Made by a program: the position numbers and the translations under genes. 64,000 nucleotides of DNA from Flavobacterium hydatis (lineage in GTDB: Bacteria > Bacteroidota > Bacteroidia > Flavobacteriales > Flavobacteriaceae): NCBI RefSeq assembly GCF_000737695.1, contig NZ_JPRM01000006.1, positions 124,001 through 188,000 on the forward strand, in the 5' to 3' direction. Below the pieces are notes generated by a model, which saw nothing but the letters and a program-made list of their open reading frames with translations, ran no database searches and had not been told where the DNA came from. The first letter of the stretch is position 1. Every line of letters starts with the position of its first letter. Below are positions 18,285-27,965 of this stretch, piece by piece.

Positions 18285-18905
18285 TTAATGATTTTTGAAG
18301 GTTTTTTCGAATGGAACTCTTTGTAATATGCTTCGCCCAAGAGTAACTTCATCTGCATATTCTAGTTCATCACCCACTGCAATTCCCCGTGCGATTGTTG
18401 AGATTATGATATCAACATCGGCTATTTGTTTGTAGATATAAAAATTGGTAGTATCTCCTTCCATAGTCGAGCTTAAAGCAAATATGATTTCATTTACTCC
18501 TCCAAGTTTTACCTTTTCGACTAAACTAGTTATATTTAACTGACTTGGCCCTACTCCTTCTATAGGCGAAATTTTCCCTCCCAAAACATGGTAAATACCT
18601 TTGTATTGACCCGTATTTTCTATTGCCATTACATCACGAATATCTTCGACTATGCAAATAGTTTGATGATTTCTGGATGTATTGGCACAAATTTCACAAA
18701 CTGCAACATCGGAAATATTATGACAGCTTTCGCAAAATTTAATATCGGCACGCATTGTTGTAAGTGCTTCGGCTAAAAATCCTGTTTGCTCTTTAGGTTG
18801 CTTTAATAAGTGCAAAACCAATCGCAAAGCTGTGCGCTTACCTATTCCTGGTAATTGCGACATCTCGTTGACTGCTTTTTCTATTAATTTTGAAGAAAAT
18901 TCCAT
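18285..18905 (-). CDS. recR: Recombination mediator RecR
   Basis: A 206-residue protein with the N-terminal helix-hairpin-helix LPGIGKRTA (residues 18-26), a four-cysteine zinc finger (Cys58, Cys61, Cys70, Cys73) and a Toprim domain starting at [13 protein letters not shown]. It acts with RecO and RecF to load RecA on gapped single-stranded DNA. Length and domain order are typical. It sits just upstream of the polysaccharide locus on the same strand but is functionally unrelated to it. A TATTTTTG box lies only 6-13 bases before the ATG, which would give a leaderless or nearly leaderless transcript. Confidence 0.96.
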   Translation of the reverse strand: MEFSSKLIEKAVNEMSQLPGIGKRTALRLVLHLLKQPKEQTGFLAEALTTMRADIKFCESCHNISDVAVCEICANTSRNHQTICIVEDIRDVMAIENTGQYKGIYHVLGGKISPIEGVGPSQLNITSLVEKVKLGGVNEIIFALSSTMEGDTTNFYIYKQIADVDIIISTIARGIAVGDELEYADEVTLGRSILQRVPFEKTFKNH

Positions 18906-18910
18906 GAGGG

Positions 18911-18918
18911 CAAAAATA
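18911..18918 (-). promoter_or_regulatory. Candidate -7 box TATTTTTG before recR
   Basis: The minus strand reads TATTTTTG (TAnnTTTG) directly upstream of the recR ATG at 18905. With a start site 4-7 bases after the box, the transcript would begin at or next to the start codon. No TTG lies at the expected -33 distance. Confidence 0.3.
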
Positions 18919-19024
18919 CTAAATTTGCGGGTTTACCCGACTTTTGTTTATAAAAATCAGAAGTTTAAAATGTTTTAAGTATTACATTTTGAAACTAATT
19001 ATTACTATTGTCTATTTTCGGGTC

Positions 19025-19107
19025 TAGCCCAGATAAAAGCGACATCCTTTTTCTGGTTTTTTCTACCAGAAAAAGATATAGCGGATAGCTGGAAATAGCT
19101 CCTAAAA
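19025..19107 (+). ncRNA. Flavo-1-like structured element, copy 1
   Basis: This intergenic element runs from TAGCCCAGAT through GACATCC, a perfect 10-base stem (CTTTTTCTGG / CCAGAAAAAG), then AGATATAGCGGATAGC and GGAAATAGCTCCTAAAAA. A second copy at 58641-58727 keeps the flanking conserved words but has a wholly different stem sequence that still pairs, which is good evidence for RNA or DNA structure. The words match my memory of the Flavo-1 RNA motif of Flavobacteria. Strand is set by the reading that matches that memory. It lies between recR and a CoA-binding protein gene. Confidence 0.65.
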
Positions 19108-19131
19108 ACAATAATTGCTTATTTTATAAAA

Positions 19132-19497
19132 CTAATATTGATTTGTAGTTAGTAAAACCAATGTACATGCTACTTCAGCTTTAATATTATTAAGTTCTAA
19201 CAATTGATATAATTCTGGATTTTCGGTTCCTGGGTTAAAAATTACTCGTCTAGGTTTAGCTTCTACGATGTAATTGTAATAATCACGCTGACGTGCCGGA
19301 TTTAAATACAAAGTTATTGTATCGATATTTTTAAGCGGAATAGCTTTTGTATGTATTTTTACTCCCGCAACTTCTCCAGTATTTTGACCAATTGCCAATA
19401 CTGTATGTCCTTTTTCTACTAATTTATTTATGGCTAAAAAAGCGTATCTATCAGGTTTTGTAGTTGCTCCAAGCACTACTGTTTTTTTATTTTTCAT
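19132..19497 (-). CDS. CoA-binding domain protein (YccU-like)
   Basis: About 121 residues from the ATG at 19497 (MKNKKTVVLGATTKPDRYAF). An in-frame ATG at 19518 lies inside a TACTTTTG promoter-like box, so the shorter start is preferred. The sequence is a compact Rossmann-type CoA_binding domain: VVLGATTKPDRYAFLA forms the nucleotide loop, followed by GHTVLAIG and a C-terminal IFNPGTENPE motif. Such stand-alone proteins are related to the N-terminus of succinyl-CoA synthetase alpha; their physiological role is not established. It appears to be a single-gene unit. Confidence 0.82.
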   Translation of the reverse strand: MKNKKTVVLGATTKPDRYAFLAINKLVEKGHTVLAIGQNTGEVAGVKIHTKAIPLKNIDTITLYLNPARQRDYYNYIVEAKPRRVIFNPGTENPELYQLLELNNIKAEVACTLVLLTTNQY

Positions 19498-19515
19498 TGT
19501 CTTAATTGTATTATA

Positions 19516-19523
19516 CAAAAGTA
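19516..19523 (-). promoter_or_regulatory. Candidate -7 box TACTTTTG
   Basis: The minus strand reads TACTTTTG, matching TAnnTTTG, about 20 bases upstream of the preferred start of the CoA-binding protein gene. No clear -33 TTG at 17-23 bases. It supports the start at 19497 over 19518. Confidence 0.35.
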
Positions 19524-19608
19524 ATCAAAAAGGCTTAGCTCTTGATTGATTTAAAAAGTTTAGTTATTTTTCAATAAAAACAAGAATCCGCTGATTAAAC
19601 TGTAATCA

Positions 19609-19616
19609 TATCTTTG
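19609..19616 (+). promoter_or_regulatory. Candidate -7 box TATCTTTG before marC
   Basis: TATCTTTG matches TAnnTTTG and lies about 36 bases upstream of the marC-family ATG. The predicted leader would be about 29 bases. There is no TTG at the expected -33 spacing. Confidence 0.35.
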
Positions 19617-19651
19617 AAAAAGACTATTTTTACAATACTAAACCAGACTTT

Positions 19652-20281
19652 ATGGATCTATTTATTTACTTATTTGCCGCTCTTTTTTCGGTATTAAACC
19701 CAATAGGAACTGTTCCTATCTTTGTAGGATTAACACAGCACGACTCTAAGAAAGAGCGTTCCAGAATTTCTTTATGGACTGCGATAAATGTTTTCCTAAT
19801 TTTAATTGTTTCGTTTTTTGTCGGACAATACATGCTGACTTTTTTCGGGATTAGTATCGATGCTCTTCGTATTGCTGGAGGAATTATAATTGTAAACTCC
19901 GGATTCTCATTACTTTCAGGTAAATTCAACAAGAAAAGAGGTATAAATAAAAAGATAGAAACTGATGCTCAACAAAGAAATGACATCGCTCTTACACCAT
20001 TAGCAATACCTATGCTTGCTGGTCCTGGGTCGATATCTTTGTTAATTGCTTTTTACCAAGAACACCACCAAACTACCGAAGTTATAATAGGCTCTCTTGC
20101 AATTCTAGCAATTGCTTTTGTAATTTTCATTATTCTTAGGAGTGCACATTATCTTGCCAAAATCCTAGGTGCTTCTGGTATTGTTGCAATTTCTAGGATT
20201 GTAGGCTTTATTGTAATTGCTATTGGAATACAATATATAGTAAGTGCTATTATAAATATAATTAAAGTGAATTTAATGTAA
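19652..20281 (+). CDS. MarC family integral membrane protein
   Basis: A 209-residue protein with about six membrane segments. It carries the MarC (UPF0056) signatures LFSVLNPIGTVPIFVGLT near the N-terminus and ALTPLAIPMLAGPGSISLLI in the second half. The two NP and PGS-containing loops are the family's inverted-repeat re-entrant motifs. The family is called MarC for historical reasons; a role in multiple antibiotic resistance was not upheld for E. coli MarC, and the transported substrate is unknown. It is a single-gene unit on the plus strand that converges on ctlX and shares a bidirectional terminator with it. Confidence 0.9.
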   Translation: MDLFIYLFAALFSVLNPIGTVPIFVGLTQHDSKKERSRISLWTAINVFLILIVSFFVGQYMLTFFGISIDALRIAGGIIIVNSGFSLLSGKFNKKRGINKKIETDAQQRNDIALTPLAIPMLAGPGSISLLIAFYQEHHQTTEVIIGSLAILAIAFVIFIILRSAHYLAKILGASGIVAISRIVGFIVIAIGIQYIVSAIINIIKVNLM

Positions 20282-20301
20282 TTTTAATTTCGCTGAAAAC
20301 C

Positions 20302-20337
20302 AAAAAAAGGGATAAATATTAATTTATCCCTTTTTTT
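20302..20337. terminator. Bidirectional terminator between marC and ctlX
   Basis: GGGATAAAT (20309-20317) and ATTTATCCC (20322-20330) form a perfect 9-bp stem with a 4-base loop, flanked by seven A on the left and seven T on the right. It lies between the convergent marC-family and CtlX-like genes and should end transcription from both. Confidence 0.88.
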
Positions 20338-20351
20338 ATAATTCTATTTTA

Positions 20352-21287
20352 TCATGCTCTTGGCAAAAACACTTCTGCCATCATACATCTTGCACTTCCT
20401 CCGCCACAAGCCTCGATGGTATCTAAACTTGAACTTAAAATTTCAGCATGATTTTCTAATTGCGAAATTTGTTTTGGGGTTAAACTTTGATGTGCTGAAG
20501 CACTCATTACAATATATTTCTTATCATTTGTACCACGAACTTCAAGCATATTTCCTGCAAAATTATTTACTTGAGCTTCTGTAATTAAGATTACTTCTTT
20601 TTTATCGGCTTTAAGATTTTCAAGAACCATTTTACGTTCTTTTTTATCATCGATACAATCAGCACAAATTACAGCAAACGTTTCTCCTAAACACATCATA
20701 ACGTTTGTATGATAAATTAACTTTCGCTCTCCGTTAACAGTTTGGAATGCTTCAAAAATAACTGGTGCGTAATCAAAATCTTCGCAAAATTCTATGAATA
20801 ACTCTTCATCTGCTCTTGGCGATAAGGCGCAATATGCTTTTCCATTTGCTCTATCCAAAAGTAAACTTCCTGTTCCCTCTAGGAAAAATCCATCTTCTTC
20901 TGCCGATGTATAATCGACTATATTATTTATTTCGAATCCTTTTTCTTCTAGCATATCTAAGATATCCTCACGACGCTCCTGACGACGATTTTCTGCAAAC
21001 ATAGGATACAATGCCACATCTCCATTTTCATGAAAAGAAACCCAGTTATTTGGGAATATACTATCTGGTGTATCAGGATTTAGAGTATCTTCTACAACGG
21101 TTACATCTACTCCAACTGCTCTTAACTTCTCAACAAAAGTATCAAACTCTTGTTGTGCCTTAGCATTTACTGTTGCTGGTAAAAGTCCGTCTAACACTTT
21201 TTGATAATAATTATTTACTGCCGTTTGCTCATTCATACGGAATGCCACTGGGCGAATCATTACTATTGCGTTTGTAGTTTGTTTCAT
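20352..21287 (-). CDS. ctlX: Citrulline ureidase-like hydrolase CtlX
   Basis: A 311-residue amidinotransferase-fold (guanidino-group-modifying) enzyme. It has the FPNNW motif, EGTGSLLLDR, a catalytic His in IYHTNVMMCLG, and the nucleophile Cys301 in GGGSARCMMAE near the C-terminus. This set matches CtlX, described in Francisella as a citrulline ureidase that gives ornithine, CO2 and ammonia. It is transcribed with a second amidinotransferase-fold gene 15 bases upstream, which suggests a two-step arginine/citrulline degradation module. Substrate is inferred from family; agmatine- or arginine-directed activity is an alternative. Confidence 0.82.
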   Translation of the reverse strand: MKQTTNAIVMIRPVAFRMNEQTAVNNYYQKVLDGLLPATVNAKAQQEFDTFVEKLRAVGVDVTVVEDTLNPDTPDSIFPNNWVSFHENGDVALYPMFAENRRQERREDILDMLEEKGFEINNIVDYTSAEEDGFFLEGTGSLLLDRANGKAYCALSPRADEELFIEFCEDFDYAPVIFEAFQTVNGERKLIYHTNVMMCLGETFAVICADCIDDKKERKMVLENLKADKKEVILITEAQVNNFAGNMLEVRGTNDKKYIVMSASAHQSLTPKQISQLENHAEILSSSLDTIEACGGGSARCMMAEVFLPRA

Positions 21288-21302
21288 TTTTTTGATATTA
21301 AA

Positions 21303-22217
21303 TTAATCTCGAATTAATGGTAATGTTGAACATCTCAATAATCCTTCTTGCTTAGCTATTTCGGCATATGGAATTTCTTCTACAACAAACCCATTACTTC
21401 TTAGCCAATTATTTAATCTTGTAAAATTTTTCTCAGACACAACAACATTTGTATCTATCGAGAAAACATTCGAATTCATACAATACATTTCTTCTCTCTC
21501 GATATGAAATAAATTTTCTTTACCAAAAAGATTTACTAGATATCTATAATCGGCTTCTTCACGAAATCCTCTTCTATAAATAATCCCCTTATCTTTTCCT
21601 ACCGGCTGAAAACAACAATCAAGATGCAAAGCATTATCACGAGCTTCGATTTTAGATTTAACTAAATCAAACTCTTTTACTGTTTTATTAGGAAATAAAT
21701 TTCTGATAAATTCAACTCCATGCATATTTGTTCTCGCAGTAATATAATCTTTATAGTCACTTCCTTTGTAAGTCCCTATAAATATATGATCATTCCAAAG
21801 CATAACATCTCCTCCTTCTATATGTACTTCTTCGGGTGGACGAACTACTTTATTAGGATCCATTTGATCTATTATGTATTGGATTGCATCCAACTCACGT
21901 TCTCTATCAGGTAAAATATTTGATTTTACAAAAACATCATCTATCACAAAACCAATATCTCTAGCGAAAATTTGGTTGTAATTTTCAATCATTTCTGGAC
22001 GAAAAACTGTCACATTGTATTTTTGAAGTACTGCATTAAAAGCTTCCATTTCGGCAACCATATCAGACTCTACTGGATAAGTTCCTGCCTTAATATGCTC
22101 CAATGATTTCGGATCATACGCTTCCTCAATAGTTGGCGTAGGTCCGTTATGAACTGCAGATCCCAAAACTACTGCCCGTAATCTTGATGTTTCGTTCTTT
22201 ACATTTAATTGTAACAT
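21303..22217 (-). CDS. Arginine deiminase/DDAH-superfamily hydrolase
   Basis: A 304-residue amidinotransferase-fold protein. Recognisable elements are RDIGFVIDD in the N-terminal half, the Glu/Asp pair in HIEGGDVMLW, a catalytic His in ALHLDCCFQPV and a C-terminal nucleophile Cys296 in LLRCSTLPLIRD. These fit the DDAH/arginine deiminase/glycine amidinotransferase superfamily. Adjacent ctlX (15 bases downstream) suggests that this enzyme may convert arginine or a methylated arginine to citrulline, which CtlX then hydrolyses. That pairing is inference; sequence alone does not separate deiminase from amidinotransferase activity. Confidence 0.75.
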   Translation of the reverse strand: MLQLNVKNETSRLRAVVLGSAVHNGPTPTIEEAYDPKSLEHIKAGTYPVESDMVAEMEAFNAVLQKYNVTVFRPEMIENYNQIFARDIGFVIDDVFVKSNILPDRERELDAIQYIIDQMDPNKVVRPPEEVHIEGGDVMLWNDHIFIGTYKGSDYKDYITARTNMHGVEFIRNLFPNKTVKEFDLVKSKIEARDNALHLDCCFQPVGKDKGIIYRRGFREEADYRYLVNLFGKENLFHIEREEMYCMNSNVFSIDTNVVVSEKNFTRLNNWLRSNGFVVEEIPYAEIAKQEGLLRCSTLPLIRD

Positions 22218-22243
22218 ATTCTATTATTTGATTTCGACAAAGA

Positions 22244-22275
22244 TAAAAAAAAGCTTCACAGTTAAGTGAAGCTTT
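22244..22275 (-). terminator. Terminator downstream of gltA
   Basis: AAGCTTCAC (22251-22259) and GTGAAGCTT (22266-22274) pair perfectly around a 6-base loop. The A run on the plus strand side (22245-22252) gives a T run on the minus strand, so it ends the gltA transcript before the hydrolase genes. Confidence 0.8.
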
Positions 22276-22285
22276 AAATTGAATT

Positions 22286-23563
22286 TTATTTATTCGATTT
22301 GAATTCTCTTAAAGGATGACCTGTATATATTTGTCTAGGTCGACCGATTGGTTCTTTATTTTCACGCATTTCTTTCCATTGCGCAATCCAACCTGGTAAT
22401 CTTCCGATAGCAAACATAACTGTAAACATATCAGTAGGAATTCCTAATGCTCTGTAAATGATTCCTGAGTAGAAATCTACGTTAGGATATAAACTTCTTG
22501 ATTTAAAATACTCATCTTCAAGAGCTGCTGCTTCAAGTTTTTTAGCTATTGCTAAAATTGGATCATCAACACCTAATGTATTTAAAACTTCATCTGCAGC
22601 TTTCTTAATAATTCTAGCTCTTGGATCAAAGTTTTTGTAAACTCTATGACCAAATCCCATTAAACGGAATGGATCATTTTTATCTTTGGCTTTCGCCATG
22701 AATTTATCTGTATCTCCACCGTCTTTATTGATCTCTTCTAGCATTTCAAGAACTGCTTGATTTGCACCTCCGTGAAGTGGCCCCCAAAGTGCAGAAACTC
22801 CAGCAGAAATCGAAGCAAACAAACCAGCATGAGAAGAACCAACCATTCTTACTGTAGATGTAGAACAATTTTGCTCATGATCTCCATGTAAAATGAATAA
22901 TTTATCTAATGCATTAACAACGATAGGATTTGCTGAGTAAGGTCCTGTAGGCAATTTAAACATTAATTGCATAAAGTTCTCAACATATCCTTTTGTATTA
23001 TCATAGTAGTTTAATGGGTAACCCATTGTTTTTCTATAAGTCCATGTAGCAATAACAAGAAACTTAGCTATAGTTTTACAGATAGCCTCATACATTTCTT
23101 TTTCATTTTCTACATTCACTGCTTTTGGATTAAAAGCTGTTAAAGCGCTTGTCAAAGCAGACAAAACACCCATAGGATGAGCAGTTTTTGGGAAACCGTC
23201 AATGATGTTTTTCATTTCTTCGTTTACCAAAGTATGCTTTTTAATATCAGCATCAAATTGTGCTAATTGTTGAGCAGTTGGTAATTCTCCAAAAATTAAA
23301 AGGTAAGACACCTCAGGAAAACTTGCTTGCTCAGCTAAGTCTTCGATAGAATATCCTCTATAACGTAAAATTCCTAATTCTCCATCTAAGAAAGTAATCT
23401 CACTTGTGCAAGAACCTGAGTTTTTATATCCTGGGTCAAGTGTAATGAAGCCAGTTAAATCACGTAATTTGTTAATATCGACAGCAGATTCATTTTCGCT
23501 TCCAGTTATAACCGGAAGTTCAATTTTCTTACCATCTACTTCTAGGGTAGCTATTTTTGACAT
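22286..23563 (-). CDS. gltA: Citrate synthase
   Basis: A 425-residue citrate synthase of the Gram-negative hexameric type. It has an N-terminal beta-strand extension (MSKIATLEVDGKKIELPV), LHGDHEQNCSTSTVRMVGSSHAG with an active-site His, a second active-site His in GFGHRVYKNFDPRA, and the catalytic Asp in NVDFYSGIIYRALGIP. It condenses acetyl-CoA with oxaloacetate at the entry of the TCA cycle. It is monocistronic, with a TAGATTTG box about 40 bases upstream and a hairpin terminator after the stop. It neighbours eno, but a terminator separates them. Confidence 0.97.
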   Translation of the reverse strand: MSKIATLEVDGKKIELPVITGSENESAVDINKLRDLTGFITLDPGYKNSGSCTSEITFLDGELGILRYRGYSIEDLAEQASFPEVSYLLIFGELPTAQQLAQFDADIKKHTLVNEEMKNIIDGFPKTAHPMGVLSALTSALTAFNPKAVNVENEKEMYEAICKTIAKFLVIATWTYRKTMGYPLNYYDNTKGYVENFMQLMFKLPTGPYSANPIVVNALDKLFILHGDHEQNCSTSTVRMVGSSHAGLFASISAGVSALWGPLHGGANQAVLEMLEEINKDGGDTDKFMAKAKDKNDPFRLMGFGHRVYKNFDPRARIIKKAADEVLNTLGVDDPILAIAKKLEAAALEDEYFKSRSLYPNVDFYSGIIYRALGIPTDMFTVMFAIGRLPGWIAQWKEMRENKEPIGRPRQIYTGHPLREFKSNK

Positions 23564-23601
23564 AATATAATCGGAAATAAATCTTTTAAATAATAATTTA
23601 T

Positions 23602-23609
23602 CAAATCTA
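23602..23609 (-). promoter_or_regulatory. Candidate -7 box TAGATTTG before gltA
   Basis: The minus strand reads TAGATTTG (TAnnTTTG) about 39 bases upstream of the gltA start. No TTG at 17-23 bases upstream was found. Confidence 0.35.
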
Positions 23610-23661
23610 AGGAATTTAAGACTAACTAAAAAAGGAATCTTGCTATGAATTTGTTAAAACT

Positions 23662-23694
23662 CAAAAAAAAAGCCATTCGTTTTCACGAATGGCT
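23662..23694 (-). terminator. Terminator downstream of eno
   Basis: AGCCATTCG (23671-23679) and CGAATGGCT (23686-23694) form a perfect 9-bp stem with a 6-base loop. The A run at 23663-23671 becomes a T run on the minus strand, giving an intrinsic terminator about 20 bases after the eno stop. Confidence 0.87.
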
Positions 23695-23717
23695 CAAAGT
23701 AATATATAATCTTACAA

Positions 23718-25022
<1,305 letters not shown>

Positions 25023-25126
25023 TTATTATTAAATTATAAATATTTTTCGAAATTATAAAAATATCTGACACTAAATAAGTTCCTTAGCAATAAAATACTT
25101 TTATTTATTAACTCAATCGTTTTAGT

Positions 25127-26230
25127 TTAATTCCCTTTTATATTCTCAATAAATTGATCGAATAAATAAGAAGAATCATGAGGACCAGGACTAGCTTCAG
25201 GATGATATTGTACAGAGAAACAGTTTTTGTTTTTCATACGCATACCAGCCACAGTTTCGTCATTAAGATGCAAGTGGGTAATCTCTAAATCTGGATGATT
25301 ATCTAATTGCTCTTTATTAACAGCGAAACCATGATTTTGAGAAGTGATCTCCCCTTTTCCTGTAATGATGTTTTTAACTGGATGGTTTATCCCGCGGTGT
25401 CCATTAAACATTTTATAAGTAGAAACTCCATTTGCCAAAGCAATAACTTGGTGTCCTAAACAGATACCGAACAATGGTTTATCATTTGCCAATATGTCTT
25501 TTGCAACTTCTATTGCACCAAATAAAGGATCTGGATCACCAGGACCGTTTGACAAGAAGTACCCATCTGGATTAAATGCTGATAAATCTTTAAAAGTAGA
25601 GTCGTATGGAAAAACCTTAATATAGCAATCTCTTTTTGCAAGATTACGTAAGATGTTCTTTTTAATTCCTAAATCTAAAGCAGATATTTTATAAGTAGCA
25701 TTCTCATCTCCATAAAAATAAGGCTCTTTTGTCGAAACCTTAGACGCCAATTCCAAACCTTCCATATTCGGAACATTTGCCAATGCTATTTTTAAATCTT
25801 CAATAGAAGTTCCGTCTGTACATATAACAGCGTTCATTGCTCCGTTATCTCTAATATAACTCACCAATGCTCTTGTATCAACATCAGAGATACAAATAAG
25901 ATTTTCTTTTATAAAATAAGACTCCAAACTCTCTGTAGCATCTTCGCGAGAATAATTGAAGCTAAAGTTTTTACAAACCAATCCAGAAATTTTAATGCTA
26001 TCTGACTCTACTTCAGAATCATTTACACCATAATTTCCAATATGTGCATTGGTTGCAACCATAATCTGACCAAAATAAGAAGGATCAGTAAAAATCTCCT
26101 GATATCCTGTCATTCCGGTATTAAAGCAAACTTCACCAAAAGTAGTACCACTGATTCCGATTGATTTTCCGTGAAAAATTGTTCCGTCACTTAGTAAAAG
26201 AATAGCGCTTTGTCGTGTTGTGTATTTCAT
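25127..26230 (-). CDS. carA: Carbamoyl-phosphate synthase small subunit
   Basis: A 367-residue protein with the CarA N-terminal domain (LLLSDGTIFHGKSIGISGTTFGEVCFNTGMTGYQE region) and a class I glutamine amidotransferase domain with the catalytic triad Cys257 (GICLGHQ), His343 and Glu345 (QYHPEASPGP). It hydrolyses glutamine and passes ammonia to CarB for carbamoyl phosphate, feeding arginine and pyrimidine synthesis. The large subunit gene carB is not in the window. A TTG-N20-TAAATTTG promoter lies just upstream. The gene follows the ribosomal operon but is separated from it by a strong terminator. Confidence 0.97.
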   Translation of the reverse strand: MKYTTRQSAILLLSDGTIFHGKSIGISGTTFGEVCFNTGMTGYQEIFTDPSYFGQIMVATNAHIGNYGVNDSEVESDSIKISGLVCKNFSFNYSREDATESLESYFIKENLICISDVDTRALVSYIRDNGAMNAVICTDGTSIEDLKIALANVPNMEGLELASKVSTKEPYFYGDENATYKISALDLGIKKNILRNLAKRDCYIKVFPYDSTFKDLSAFNPDGYFLSNGPGDPDPLFGAIEVAKDILANDKPLFGICLGHQVIALANGVSTYKMFNGHRGINHPVKNIITGKGEITSQNHGFAVNKEQLDNHPDLEITHLHLNDETVAGMRMKNKNCFSVQYHPEASPGPHDSSYLFDQFIENIKGN

Positions 26231-26248
26231 TTGTAATTAGATATTTTG

Positions 26249-26279
26249 CAAATTTAATTTTTTAAAAGAGCGAGTGCAA
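26249..26279 (-). promoter_or_regulatory. Candidate promoter of carA (TTG-N20-TAAATTTG)
   Basis: On the minus strand a TTG (26277-26279) is followed after 20 bases by TAAATTTG (26249-26256), fitting the Flavobacterium consensus. The -7 box ends about 19 bases from the carA start codon. Confidence 0.58.
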
Positions 26280-26362
26280 GGTTTTTTAAAAAATTCATCT
26301 CTAAAAATAAAACCCTAAGAAGCCAAAGTGTTAGATTATTGTATTTTTAGATTAGAAAAAAC

Positions 26363-26397
26363 AAAAAAAAAGGATAAACTAGTAACTAGTTTATCCT
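26363..26397 (-). terminator. Terminator of the ribosomal protein supercluster
   Basis: GGATAAACTAGT (26372-26383) and ACTAGTTTATCC (26385-26396) form a perfect 12-bp inverted repeat around one central base. An A run at 26363-26371 gives a T run on the minus strand. It lies about 30 bases after the rplQ stop and separates the ribosomal operon from carA. Confidence 0.88.
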
Positions 26398-26426
26398 TAA
26401 TTCTTATTGAATGATTATCTTCATAA

Positions 26427-26915
26427 TTATTCAGAAGCTTCAGTTGTCGTTTCTGTATCAGCAGCAGGAGCTTCAGAAGTCTCTTCAGCTTTCTTTGCTT
26501 TTCCACCACGACGGCTTTTTGCTTTTTTAACTTCTTTTTTACCTCCATTGTAAAGTTCATTGAAATCAACAAGTTCGATCATCGCCATATCAGCGTTATC
26601 TCCCAAACGATTTCCAACTTTAATGATACGAGTGTATCCACCTGGACGGTCTCCTACTTTAGCAGCTACATCTCTGAACAAGTCAGTTACAGCATATTTG
26701 CTACGTAAGTATGCAAAAACAATACGACGGTTGTGAGTCGTATCTTCTTTTGATTTTGTGATTAAAGGCTCAACGAATTGTTTAAGCGCTTTAGCTTTAG
26801 CAACAGTAGTGTTAATACGTTTGTGCTCAATAAGAGAACAAGCCATATTAGCTAACATAGCTTTTCTATGTCCAGTCTGTCTGCTTAAGTGATTGAATTT
26901 TTTTCCGTGTCTCAT
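26427..26915 (-). CDS. rplQ: 50S ribosomal protein L17
   Basis: 162 residues: the conserved L17 core ([20 protein letters not shown] to about residue 120) followed by a low-complexity C-terminal tail rich in Lys, then Ala, Glu and Thr. The tail makes it longer than the E. coli protein of about 127 residues; such extensions are common in Bacteroidota. L17 lies near the exit tunnel of the large subunit. It is the last gene of the alpha operon, 36 bases after rpoA, and is followed by a 12-bp hairpin terminator. Confidence 0.97.
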   Translation of the reverse strand: MRHGKKFNHLSRQTGHRKAMLANMACSLIEHKRINTTVAKAKALKQFVEPLITKSKEDTTHNRRIVFAYLRSKYAVTDLFRDVAAKVGDRPGGYTRIIKVGNRLGDNADMAMIELVDFNELYNGGKKEVKKAKSRRGGKAKKAEETSEAPAADTETTTEASE

Positions 26916-26951
26916 TGCTATGTTAAATTTAACTCGCCAAGGCGAATTAGA

Positions 26952-27944
26952 TTATTCTTTATCTAGTTTGTATTTAGCTAAATCCATCCCGAAAGTTAAA
27001 TTCTTAACTGCAACAAGTTCATCAAGTTCAGTTAAAGATTTTTTACCAAAATTACGGAATTTCATTAGGTCATTTTTATTGAACGATACTAAATCACCAA
27101 GTGTATCAACTTCAGCCGCTTTCAAGCAATTTAATGCTCTCACAGATAAATCCATATCAACAAGCTTAGTTTTAAGCAATTGTCTCATATGTAATGACTC
27201 TTCATCATACGATTCTGTTTGTGCAATTTCGTCAGCCTCGAGTGTAATTCTTTCGTCAGAGAATAACATGAAGTGGTGAATTAAAACTTTAGCAGCTTCA
27301 GTTAGAGCATCTTTAGGATTAATAGATCCATCAGTTTTTATTTCAAAAACTAATTTCTCGTAATCTGTCTTTTGCTCAACACGGAAGTTTTCAATTGCGT
27401 ATTTTACATTTTTTACCGGAGTAAAAATTGAATCTGTAAAAATAGTTCCAATTGCAGCATTCTGTTTTTTGTTCTCCTCAGCAGGTACGTATCCTCTACC
27501 TTTTTCGATAGTTAAATCGAAATTCAGTTTAATTTTACTATCTAAATTACAGATAACAAGATCTGGGTTCAGAACTTGGAAACCTGAAATAAATTTTTGA
27601 AAATCACCTGCTGTTAATTGATCTTTACCAGAAACAGAAATAGTAACTGCTTCATTATCGATATCTTCAATTTGACGCTTGAAACGAACTTGTTTAAGAT
27701 TAAGGATAATTTCGGTAACATCTTCAACAACACCTGAGATAGTAGAAAACTCATGATCTACACCTTCAATGCGAACAGATGTAATTGCATAACCTTCTAA
27801 TGCTGAAAGCAAAACTCTTCTAAGTGCATTACCAACAGTCAATCCATAACCAGGTTCTAAAGGTCTAAATTCGAATTTACCTTCAAAATCGGTTGAATCG
27901 ATCATGATAACTTTATCGGGCTTTTGAAAATTAAATATTGCCAT
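26952..27944 (-). CDS. rpoA: RNA polymerase alpha subunit
   Basis: A 330-residue alpha subunit. The N-terminal assembly domain (about residues 1-235) has [23 protein letters not shown], and the C-terminal DNA- and regulator-binding domain has [19 protein letters not shown] and the helix-hairpin-helix [16 protein letters not shown]. It nucleates assembly of core RNA polymerase. It is placed between rpsD and rplQ, as in most alpha operons. Confidence 0.98.
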   Translation of the reverse strand: MAIFNFQKPDKVIMIDSTDFEGKFEFRPLEPGYGLTVGNALRRVLLSALEGYAITSVRIEGVDHEFSTISGVVEDVTEIILNLKQVRFKRQIEDIDNEAVTISVSGKDQLTAGDFQKFISGFQVLNPDLVICNLDSKIKLNFDLTIEKGRGYVPAEENKKQNAAIGTIFTDSIFTPVKNVKYAIENFRVEQKTDYEKLVFEIKTDGSINPKDALTEAAKVLIHHFMLFSDERITLEADEIAQTESYDEESLHMRQLLKTKLVDMDLSVRALNCLKAAEVDTLGDLVSFNKNDLMKFRNFGKKSLTELDELVAVKNLTFGMDLAKYKLDKE

Positions 27945-27965
27945 AAATTTCGACTAAGTCAATTA

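Noticed and set aside
26336..26572. 78-codon minus-strand frame overlapping the end of rplQ and its terminator
   Set aside because: It runs through a strong terminator and in another frame of a certain ribosomal protein gene; a shadow of low-complexity Lys codons.
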